Source: Zanthoxylum bungeanum
Taxonomy: Eukaryota; Streptophyta; Magnoliopsida; Sapindales; Rutaceae
Length of the DNA stretch: 64,000 nt
Direction: 5' to 3'
NCBI GenBank assembly: GCA_019454045.1
Contig: SKCR01031821.1
Location: forward strand, 22,334-86,333
Shown here: positions 1-8,612 of the stretch, in pieces
Layout: each line of letters starts with the position of its first letter
Position numbering within the stretch: position 1 is the first letter of the stretch
Position numbers and translations under genes: made by a program
The notes under the pieces: model-generated
Database searches by the model: none
What the model saw: only the letters and a program-made list of their open reading frames with translations
What the model was told of the DNA's origin: nothing

Positions 1-1138
1 TGACTAAGTATGGATACCGCCTGGTTGGTCGGTTGGTAATTAATTATTAATTTGACTTAATCAGGATACCGCCTATATGGCTGGTTGGTAATTATCACGC
101 AAAGTTAATATATTATATTAAGGGAGATATCTAAAATAGTAGTAATAAAAGTTGATCCTCTAACCCCAGCATTTTCTTTTATTGTACTTTTACTTTATTT
201 AGTTTCAGTAATTTACTTTTCAGCAATTTACTTTTCAGTAATTTACTTTTATTTATTTTTTACTTTTTACTTTTTACTTTTTTTACTTTTCAGCAATTTA
301 CTTTTCAGTATTTAATTTTCAGAATTTACTTTATGTCTTTTATTTAATTTAAATTTTTACTACCCGTAAATATGTGTCGTAACTAAGCCAGTTATCTGGG
401 GTTGTGATGAAATCCAATATCACCGGTTTATAAGGGGTTAAATTATAGTTTGGGTAATATAAAGGTTTATTTATTGAGTCTTAATCTTAATGCTTTTTAT
501 TAACTTATTGAGTCTTAATCTTAATGCTTTTTATTAACTGGCCATTAATAAAATTGAACTGGTAAACTTAAAATGAACTAGACATAGGGATTTTAGGTTT
601 CAGCCTTAGACTCAATAGCCCACGATCTTCCTTGAGGATAGATAACCCTTTAATTGATTTCCTTACAGGATAGGAATATACCTGTCGGGCGGGGATAGCC
701 ATAATTGGAACTTAAACTTAATGAATCCAGATAATTTGGTTGACATAGACATATGGTTCAATTGGGTTAAACTGGGTATTTGTGTCTGACCATCGACAGA
801 GGCTTACACATAATTTAGTGTTCCAGGGTAATAAATCAATATTTTACCCAACTATAAGATAACCACTTCATCTTTAAAATGATATTGGAAGACATCACAA
901 CCCTAGATAGTTTTTAATATTGAATTTTCTTAAAACCTATTTTCGACAATTTTATTTACTTGCTTTTAAATTTAGAATCGTCAACATTTCAAATCAATCA
1001 ATCAACCTTTTAGATACTAGTAATCATTTGACCTCATAAAATTAATAGTTTTGATATTAAGTCCTTGTGGGATCGATATTCTTATACTACTTGAACGATA
1101 CGTGCGCTTGCGTTATACGTGTGTGTTTACGCCGGTTA
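1..1138 (+). mobile_element. LTR (3' part) of Athila-type element copy 1
   Basis: This stretch is nearly identical to 6680-7797, the second half of the complete LTR at 5673-7797, so it is the downstream part of an LTR whose start lies before the window. It has the same T-rich block with repeated TTTACTTTTCAG (about 170-340) and ends in TTTACGCCGGTTA. One visible difference is an extra 31-bp repeat unit near 480-540. No gene is visible in it. Confidence 0.85.
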
Positions 1139-1952
1139 CCATGTCAATGGGTCCCGCTTAACTGGAATCATTAAGCTTGTTGTGCCAAAGCCAAGGCTTA
1201 GTTGATTCAGAGGAAAAAGGTTAGGAAAATATTGGATATATTGGCATATATATTGTATATATGTTTCGGACTTGGATGTCCACCTACTGGATCTAGGAAT
1301 TGGATGAGATCCAATTGATCTTAGAGATCTACCTAGTTAAGTATCATACAATTTATTGGCCAAAGTCAAGATTGTGTGTTATTTAACGGGATCCTAGCCC
1401 ACTAGGAAACAAGGTTTCCCGAGTACTCAACAGAGGGTTAGAGGCTCGCCGAAAAATAGTGGGAGGCAAGTATTAGATTTGCAATTTCGTTTAGATACTT
1501 GCCATACGCGCTCATTTCATTTTTCGTCATAATTTATTTATATATATATTAGTTGGACTAATATTCAATTGTTGTTTTAATTAAACAGTTGGACTGTATT
1601 CAAACTGCTTCATTTATAGTTGATTATATAATTGGATTATAGTAATCAGTATATTTGAATTTTACCGATCATTTATAGTTGATTATATAATTGGATTATA
1701 ACAATCAATATATATTTGATTTTAGCCAATAAAATTGTAATTAGTTATATAGTTAGACTATAGTAATCATTACATTAGATTGTACCTGAAATCGTTGGTT
1801 GGATAGTTAGACTATTGGAATCAAGATAAATGAAAGATTAGTGTTTAAAACATAATCCTGGGTGAAAATGTGTTTAAACGACTTTAATTTTCAAATTGGG
1901 AATAAAATTTCAGGATGGTCCTGGAAACTAATAAGTTACTTTATTTGATAAA
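1139..1952 (+). mobile_element. duplicated copia C1 leader fragment
   Basis: This is the leader of copia element C1, a copy of 7798-8612 and also related in reverse to about 49920-50690 in copia C2. It carries two tandem units built on TAGTTGATTATATAATTGGA (about 1615-1760). No ORF is convincing. It sits between an LTR and gypsy coding sequence, where no copia DNA should be unless it was duplicated there. Confidence 0.8.
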
Positions 1953-2763
1953 CAATGCCAACTTCAGTCTCACTACAACTTGCTGATAGAACGCTCGTAT
2001 TTCCGAGAGGTGTAGTTGAAGATGTGCTGGTCAAGGTTGACAAATTCATTTTCCCAGCAGATTTTATTGTCCTTGATATGGAGGAAGACGCAGACGTGCC
2101 AATCATCCTTGGGAGACCATTCTTGGCTACATGTCGAACCATTATTGATGTACAAAAAGGAGAATTAACCATGAGGGTACATGACCAAGAAGTAACATTC
2201 AATGTTTTCAAGGCCATGAATTTCCCAGATGATGAAAAGAATGAGGAATGTTTCAAACTCGATGTGATACACAGTACCATTCAGAACTCTGATGAAAGAC
2301 AAAGTTCTACTGACAAACTTAAAACATGTCAATTGCCTGTAAAGCCTAAAGATAAAGCATCTTTTGTACTGAATGAGCCAATTCTTGCACTACAAGCAAC
2401 AGAAGAGAAAAGTTTCACCAACTCAACGAATTGGAGGAATTTCACAATCAGCCTTTTGATGATGCCAAATTGTACAAAGAAAAGGGCAAGAAGAGACATG
2501 ATGAGAAGTTAGTGCGCATACAACTGGAACCAGGGCAGAAGGTACTGTTAAACAAATCAAGGGTGAAATTCTTCCCATGGAAGCCAAAATCACGGTGGTC
2601 AGGTCCATTTGTGATCACCAAAGTTTTACCAAATAGAGCCGTTGAGATACATGATCCTGACGCTAACAAAACTTTCAAGGTTAAAAACAAGTGTGTCAAA
2701 CACTACTGGGGAGAATCATTTGGGCGACAAAAAGAAAGTGTTACACTTTCAGATCCAGCTTAA
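1953..2763 (+). pseudogene. Athila-type protease fused to integrase C-terminus, 5'-truncated and frameshifted
   Basis: The frame opens inside the aspartic protease domain of an Athila-lineage gypsy polyprotein, with LADRTLVFPRGVVEDVLVK and ILGRPFLATCRTIIDVQKG. The gag part and the catalytic DLGAS stretch are cut off by the duplication junction. After about 150 residues it passes directly into the integrase C-terminal segment (KVLLNKSRVKFFPWKPKSRW, then SGPFVITKV), ending at 2763. RT, RNase H and the integrase core are missing, and copy 2 (28208-28951) shows the same fusion, so the deletion predates both copies. One A is missing near 2410 relative to copy 2 and shifts the frame. The element therefore needs enzymes in trans. 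Confidence 0.85.
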
Positions 2764-2901
2764 CATTCGAGAAGCCAAGTCTGGCTGACGACTTTAAACT
2801 TAGCGCTCGCAGGGAGGCAACCCATGCAATTTGTGTATATATTGTGATTTGGTGTGATTTAATTTTGTGTGTTTAGTTTTTGCAGATTAAGTCATTTCAA
2901 G
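2764..2901 (+). promoter_or_regulatory. post-pol junction with possible 3' splice site
   Basis: After the pol stop comes GGGAGGCAACCCA (2813-2825), a motif common just downstream of pol in Athila elements. A T-rich tract then ends in TTTTTGCAG shortly before the ATG at 2902. Athila env-position ORFs are thought to be expressed from spliced RNA, and this looks like a usable acceptor. The splicing is inferred. Confidence 0.4.
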
Positions 2902-3450
2902 ATGGAAGAAGCTCTCACAAATCTTTACAAGCAATTTCCTTCTCTCCCTCAAAAATCTCTGATGAAAGTTTACAAAGCTCGGTTGGAACAGATGAGATTA
3001 CTAACAATTCATGGTGTTCCTAATGACATTCGTTGGGTAATTGAAGCACGGGTCCGATTGGCAGGTGAGTCTTCTAACTCTTTTATTTCACATCTGCCTG
3101 GTTTTGGAAGAAGCACCTATGCAAAGAAACGTAGAGCTAAACAAATGGGTGTTTGTTACAAATGTGCACGATGGAATTGCAATACTCGTTGTCGTTCTTT
3201 AGGAATGGTGTCTGATAATCGCGAAGACAAAATTAAATTCATTAGGGATGGCTTGAGTAATGAGTCTTTAGATGATATATCTTCAACTCTTGAGACGCAT
3301 CCCAGTGGATATGTTCACATAGCCTTTCGCAAATTACATACACAATTTCAAAAAGAAAGACAACTGTTAAGTCTCGGGAATCTGACTCAAAAAGACCTTG
3401 TTTGCCAATTTATAAGAAAATTGGATGGGAAGCTTGTCCCTGACGCATAG
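2902..3450 (+). CDS. basic Cys-cluster protein resembling Betaflexiviridae nucleic-acid-binding protein, intact copy
   Basis: This is a 182-residue open frame in the place where Athila elements often carry an env-like ORF. I chose the ATG at 2902 because the first residues MEEAL are shared with copy 2 and lie just after a likely splice acceptor. The core is GRSTYAKKRRAK at residues 69-80, followed by a Cys cluster C85-x2-C88-x4-C93-x3-C97. A GRSxxAxRRRA block directly ahead of a zinc-binding Cys pair is the hallmark of the small NABP/silencing-suppressor proteins of carlaviruses and vitiviruses. A further block at 107-118 (REDKIKFIRDGL) follows at the spacing I would expect for the vitivirus type. 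The N-terminal 65 and C-terminal 60 residues are not recognised. Binding of RNA or DNA is inferred from the family. The similarity was recognised by eye, without a profile search. Confidence 0.65.
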   Translation: MEEALTNLYKQFPSLPQKSLMKVYKARLEQMRLLTIHGVPNDIRWVIEARVRLAGESSNSFISHLPGFGRSTYAKKRRAKQMGVCYKCARWNCNTRCRSLGMVSDNREDKIKFIRDGLSNESLDDISSTLETHPSGYVHIAFRKLHTQFQKERQLLSLGNLTQKDLVCQFIRKLDGKLVPDA

Positions 3451-3708
3451 ACGTCAATCAAGCCGTTACTTTTCTTGTAAATATTATATCTCTTTGTCTT
3501 TTCTTAATAATTATGATTTGTTTTGTTATTTTCTTTTATTTTCTCAGACAGGATCCAGACCTTTTTGACTATCACGATATTATTTCGCTACTAATCGTCC
3601 TTTGGAAGATACTTGTGCTATTTTTACTCACCCTTTTCAGGTACTATAAATTCAGCCCGTCATTGCACTTTTGAAGGCATCCAGAGTAGAGAAAGAAATA
3701 CATAAAAA
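3451..3708 (+). promoter_or_regulatory. LOG upstream region with TATA-like box
   Basis: Between the two cargo genes lie a TATAAATT at 3645-3652, 57 bp before the LOG ATG, and a pyrimidine-rich CCCTTTTCAG at 3631-3640 that could be a splice acceptor. The context ATAAAAAATGG around the ATG is favourable for plant initiation. Copy 2 conserves the same TATA-like box at 27318-27325. Whether LOG uses this box, splicing or the LTR promoter cannot be decided from sequence. Confidence 0.4.
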
Positions 3709-4362
3709 ATGGAAGCCACTTCAAGAAGACGAGTTGAAACCATCTGTGTGTTTTGCGGTAGTAGTGTTGGAAATAAACCACAATACGTAGAAGCAGCACA
3801 AGAATTGGGTTGAGTCTTAGCTGTAAGGAATATGCACTTAATATATGGCGGAGGCAATCTCGGACTTATGGGGATCGTTTCAAAGGCAGTACAGGAAGGA
3901 GGCAGTCACGTTTTGGGAATCATCACAAAACCCTTGGCAGAGGCAAATCTTATTGGATCATCAAACGGAGAGGAACTAATCGTGCCAGGTATGTCTGAAC
4001 GACTGGTAGAAATGAATAACCGTGCTGATGCTTTTATTGCTTTGCCAGGTGGCTTGGGCACATTGGAGGAAATTTTTATAGTACTATCTTGGGCGAACCT
4101 GAACATACACCAGAAACCAATTGGACTGCTCAACGTTGATGGATTTTATGATTTTCTTTGTGTGTTTCTTGATGATGCTCGGAGAAATGGGTTCGTGTCA
4201 AAACCTTTTAAAGAACTCATCTTTACTGCCAGAACTGCTCCGGATCTAATAGACCAACTCATAGCCTATGAACCACAAGTTGACCCCATCCTTTCAAAGA
4301 TAAATTGGTCCGAGGACGATCGTGGTAAGAGGCGTCGTGTTAATCTGGATCTTAACCTTTAA
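3709..4362 (+). pseudogene. LOG: captured LONELY GUY (LOG) cytokinin-activating enzyme, copy 1, with premature stop
   Basis: This is an intronless LOG-type gene of 217 codons plus stop. Codon 35 (3811-3813) is TGA where copy 2 has CGA; otherwise the frame is open to the stop at 4360-4362. LOG proteins release free cytokinin base from cytokinin riboside 5'-monophosphate in the cytosol or nucleus. Rossmann-type motifs are present: YGGGNLGLMG and the family signature PGGLGTLEE at residues 113-121. An internal ATG at codon 42 (3832) could give an N-truncated product lacking the first strand, which is unlikely to be active. About 18 residues differ from copy 2. Ordinary plant LOG genes have several introns, so this is a processed capture carried by the retroelement. 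Confidence 0.9.
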
Positions 4363-4422
4363 TTTCATGTAGATTTCAGCTAACCAGGTACGACCTTCTT
4401 AACTCTCCTTTTACTGATTAAG

Positions 4423-4438
4423 ACATTGGGGACAATGT
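4423..4438 (+). repeat. perfect 6-bp-stem hairpin ACATTG..CAATGT
   Basis: The stem is ACATTG/CAATGT with a GGGA loop. The same hairpin occurs on the other strand in copy 2 at 26532-26547. It is typical of the 3' region of Athila elements and may be an RNA structure; its function is unknown. Confidence 0.6.
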
Positions 4439-4890
4439 CTCATTTAGGTTTGGCGGAGGGAATTAGTTGATCAGTACCTTATTTTTAGTTTGTGTGTTAT
4501 TTTTATTTTTAGTCCAAAATTTTTCGAAAAAAACAAAAAAATTGGAAAATTTTCAAAAATTACAAAAATATTTTGCATTTTTATTTGACTAAAAAGGTGA
4601 AATTGGTAAGAGATAGCTGAGTAAAGAGTTTCCACTCCTGAGCAGTATCTCAAACCTATTTCAAAACAAGTTAATTTTTGTTTATTTCATTTTGAATTAT
4701 TTAATTTGTGAATTCTCCATAAAATTGACTAAAATGGATCTTCATATGCTCAGTTGACAGATATTATCAACATATATAGTAACATACGGACATGAGCTAA
4801 AATTGAAAAGTTTGTAATATTCAGTGCTCTAGTTTAATTGGAGGAAACATCTCAAAAAACAATGGAGTAAAAAAAAAAAAAAAATCTAAG

Positions 4891-5120
4891 ATCCGAGTTA
4901 TTAAGTCTGTAAGGGTGTTTTAACACCTAGTGCCCTAAAGCCAACTGGTTTGGGAGTCACTGGCCCAAATCTCGTTACATGGATCGAAGATGCTGCAAAA
5001 ATATATATATCTGAAGTCTGAGTAATTAGGTCCGTAGGGGTGTCTTAACACCTGATGCCCTAAAGCCAACTGGTTTGGGAGTCACCGACCCAACACTCGC
5101 TACATAGATGGAAGATATTG
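4891..5120 (+). repeat. two tandem ~124-bp units with internal hairpin
   Basis: Each unit contains AAGTCTGTAAGGGTGTT..AACACC (stem GGTGTT/AACACC at 4914-4927) and GCCAACTGGTTTGGGAGTCA. The units recur in copy 2 (about 25855-26080) and, more diverged, in the third Athila-like remnant (about 34285-34535), so they are an old part of the family's 3' region. Confidence 0.7.
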
Positions 5121-5672
5121 TATATAAATAAAAAATAGTGAAAAATCAAAGAAAAAAATTCAGAAAAATGAGAAAAATTATTCCATTGCTACAAAAAGGT
5201 GTGAAATCTGATAGAACTTTAGGACAAAAATATTACTCTCTTATCAACTGCACTTATGACTGTTGTGGGCAAAAATGAGTTGTTTAATATTTTGTTGGCT
5301 GTGTATATGAAGAATGGTAAAAATAATCAGAGAATTTACTTATTCGGTAATTTAGAAGGAAAGAAAACAATTAGTAACTTGAAGTAGAAGTTTCACCTGA
5401 TTAGTCACTAACTTCTTTATAATATTTTCTCTTGCCTTTTTGCTTTTGTGTGCATTAGTTTTATTATCTTTTTACTTTTTTAAAACGTTTGTGGGTATCG
5501 TTGCTGTAAGCCCTCACGAGACTATAACTCGTCCACTAGGGACACCTAGGGGTTTAAAGGCTTGTTTCATATGCCAAACGTAACCGTGATCCCTACGAAA
5601 GTGGCTTAGTTTAATTTTATTTTTATTTTGTTGTTTTGCTCGAGGACTAGCAAAATTTTAGGTTTAGGGGTG

Positions 5673-7797
5673 TGATGAGAGGAAAATATATCAATATTTA
5701 CCGCCCCTTTAACTTAATATTTTGTTTAGTTTCTCGGGTTTGATGAACGTTTTGATGTGTTTTAGTTTATTTTGCAGATAACATAATATCGGGTCTCAAT
5801 GAAATCATTTAGGATGAAATATGGGTCAAATAAGGGCAATTATTGGACTTGATATATTAATTTTGGAGATTGGAAACTTGAAAAGGCGTTTTGACGAAGT
5901 GCAGTTTTGGGAATTCCAGTTTTGCGCATCTGTCATATTTCAGCATAACTTTTTACTCAGATATCGGATTGAGCTGATTCAAGTGTCAGATTAAAGAATA
6001 CTCAAATATCTACAACTTTGAAAGAGAAAATATTTTAGAATTCTGAAGATATCATGACCGAAATTGATGAACCATCCAGAAGTGTGTGATGTGTAATTAT
6101 TAAAGTCATTATCAATCATTTTCAAAGCAAAATATAAATTAATAAATAATTAATAAAAATTATCAAATCAACACCAAACAAGATAAGCAATTAGTGGAGC
6201 AATTATGGATTTGGTGGAGTAATTAGCGGAGGAATTAATAATGGATTTGGTGGAGAATTTGATGGATGATTTGATATAGGCAAAATTTTGCCTATAAATA
6301 CCAAGCCATTTCATTTGTAAAATTCATACTTTCTTCTTTGAAATTCCTAATGAATAAATAAGAAGATTGTATCTTGTTTGTTTATTTACAGCTTCCAGTA
6401 ATTAATTTCCGCTTTCGCACTTTCTTTTCTTTACTTTTCAGTTTTTACTTTCCGCAATTTACTTTTACGCACAAACCTTTTCTTTCTTTACTTTTGCAGT
6501 TTTTATTTTTCAAGCAATGAGGAGGTAACTCCCCTTTGCTGGGGTAAAAGGTAAAGCTTTTATTATTGCTATCTAGATTAATCTCCCTTAAATATAAAAT
6601 ATAAACTATTTAAAATCTGACTTAATGAGGATATCGCTATATTGGCCGGTTGGAAATTAATTATAAATTGGTTTTAACCTGACTAAGTATGGATACCGCC
6701 TGGTTGGTCGGTTGGTAATTAATTATTAATTTGACTTAACCAGGATACCGCCTATATGGCTGGTTGGTAATTATCACGCAAAGTTAATATATTATATTAA
6801 GGGAGATATCTAAAATAGTAGTAATAAAAGTTGATCCTCTAACCCCAGCATTTTCTTTTATTGTACTTTTACTTTATTTAATTTCAGTAATTTACTTTTC
6901 AGCAATTTACTTTCAGTAATTTACTTTTATTTATTTTTTACTTTTTACTTTTTACTTTTACTTTTTACTTTTTTTTTACTTTTCAGCAATTTACTTTTCA
7001 GTATTTAATTTTCAGAATTTACTTTATGTCTTTTATTTTATTTAAAATTTTACTACCAATAAATATGTGTCGTAACTAAGCCAGTTATCTGGGGTTGTGA
7101 TGAAATCCAATATCACCGGTTTATAAGGGGTTAAATTATAGTTTGGGTAATATAAAGGTTTATTTATTGAGTCTTAATCTTAATGCTTTTTATTAACTGG
7201 CCATTAATAAAATTGAACTGGTAAACTTAAAATGAACTAGACATAGGGATTTTAGGTTTCAGCCTTAGACTCAATAGCCCACGATCTTCCTTGAGGATAG
7301 ATAACCCTTTAATGGATTTCCTTACAGGATAGGAATATACCTGTCGGGCGGGGGTAGCCATAATTGGAACTTAAACTTAATGAATCCAGATAATTTGGTT
7401 GACATAGACATATGGTTCAATTGGGTTAAACTGGGTATTTGTGTCTGACCATCGACAGAGGCTTACACATAATTTAGTGTTCCAGGTTAATAAATCAATA
7501 TTTTACCCAACTATAAGATAACCACTTCATCTTTAAAATGATATTGGAAGACATCACAACCCTAGATAGTTTTTAATATTGAATTTTCTTAAAACCTATT
7601 TTCGACAATTTTATTTACTTGCTTTTAAATTTAGAATCGTCACCATTTCAAATCAATCAATCAACCTTTTAGATACTAGTAATCATTTGACCTCATAAAA
7701 TTAATAGTTTTGATATTAAGTCCTCGTGGGATCGATATTTTTATACTACTTGAACGATACGTGCGCTTGCTTTATACGTGTGTGTTTACGCCGGTTA
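5673..7797 (+). mobile_element. complete 3' LTR of Athila-type copy 1
   Basis: The LTR starts TGATGAGAGG directly after the polypurine tract and ends CGCCGGTTA. The next bases, CCATG, fit a 5-bp target duplication, because uninterrupted copia C2 has CCATG at the matching point. The U3 lacks the G-box array seen in copy 2. A TATAAATA lies at 6293-6300. The U5 is rich in TTTACTTTTCAG repeats. It shares start, U5 and end with the copy-2 LTRs. Confidence 0.85.
6293..6300 (+). promoter_or_regulatory. TATA box of copy-1 LTR
   Basis: TATAAATA is the best TATA box in the LTR, about 620 bp after its start, with transcription expected some 30 bp downstream. It matches by position the box in copy 2 at 24441-24448 (- strand). 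Confidence 0.6.
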
Positions 7798-8612
7798 CCA
7801 TGTCAATGGGTCCCGCTTAACTGGAATCATTAAGCTTGTTGTGCCAAAGCCAAGGCTTAGTTGATTCAGAGGAAAAAGGTTAGGAAAATATATTGGATAT
7901 ATTGGCATATATATTGTATATATGTTTCGGACTTGGATGTCCACCTACTGGATCTAGGAATTGGATGAGATCCAATTGATCTTAGAGATCTACCTAGTTA
8001 AGTATCATACAATTTGTTGGCCAAAGTCAAGATTGTGTGTTATTTAACGGGATCCTAGCCCACTAGGAACAAGGTTTCCCGAGTACTCAACAGAGGGTTA
8101 GAGGCTCGCCGAAAAATAGTGGGAGGCAAGTATTAGATTTGCAATTTCGTTTAGATACTTGCCATACGCGCTCATTTCATTTTTCGTCATAATTTATTTA
8201 TATATATATTAGTTGGACTAATATTCAATTGTTGTTTTAATTAAACAGTTGGACTGTATTCAAACTACTTCATTTATAGTTGATTATATAATTGGATTAT
8301 AGTAATCAGTATATTTGAATTTTACCGATCATTTATAGTTGATTATATAATTGGATTATAGCAATCAATATATATTTGATTTTAACCAATAAAATTATAA
8401 TTAGTTATATAGTTAGACTATAGTAATCATTACATTAGATTGTACCTGAAATCGTTGGTTGGATAGTTAGACTATTGGAATCAAGATAAATGAAAGATTA
8501 GTGTTTAAAACATAATCCTGGGTGAAAATGTGTTTAAACGACTTTAATTTTCAAATTGGGAATAAAATTTCAGGATGGTCCTGGAAACTAATAAGTTACT
8601 TTATTTGATAAA
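6680..8612 (+). repeat. direct repeat, right copy (matches 1-1952)
   Basis: This is the right copy of the duplicated LTR-plus-copia segment. After 8612 the copia element simply continues, so this is the original arrangement and 1-1952 is the extra copy. Confidence 0.85.
8270..8420 (+). repeat. tandem AT-rich units in copia C1 leader
   Basis: Two units of about 60 bp share CATTTATAGTTGATTATATA and ATTGGATTATAG, followed by related decayed units. The array is also seen at 1610-1760 and in reverse in C2 (about 50030-50300). Confidence 0.6.

Larger units (their letters stand above)
1..1952 (+). repeat. direct repeat, left copy (matches 6680-8612)
   Basis: Bases 1-1952 match 6680-8612 almost base for base. 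The match runs through the LTR end into 0.8 kb of copia leader and stops abruptly at 1952/8612. To the left of the break the sequence becomes gypsy protease; to the right it stays copia. This is the signature of a tandem duplication with a unit of about 6.66 kb (1953-8612), joined at a short AAA microhomology. Confidence 0.85.
4363..5672 (+). mobile_element. 3' internal untranslated region of Athila-type copy 1, with polypurine tract
   Basis: This is non-coding. It holds a perfect hairpin ACATTG-GGGA-CAATGT (4423-4438) followed by TTTGGCGGAGG, as commonly found 3' of pol in Athila elements; a poly-A run (4869-4884); two tandem hairpin-bearing units (4891-5120); and at the end GGTTTAGGGG (5661-5670), the likely plus-strand primer just before the LTR. 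No coding frame is credible. Confidence 0.7.

Noticed and set aside
4420..4440. Rho-independent-type terminator at the ACATTG hairpin
   Set aside because: This is a plant retroelement; the hairpin has no T tract and bacterial terminators do not apply.
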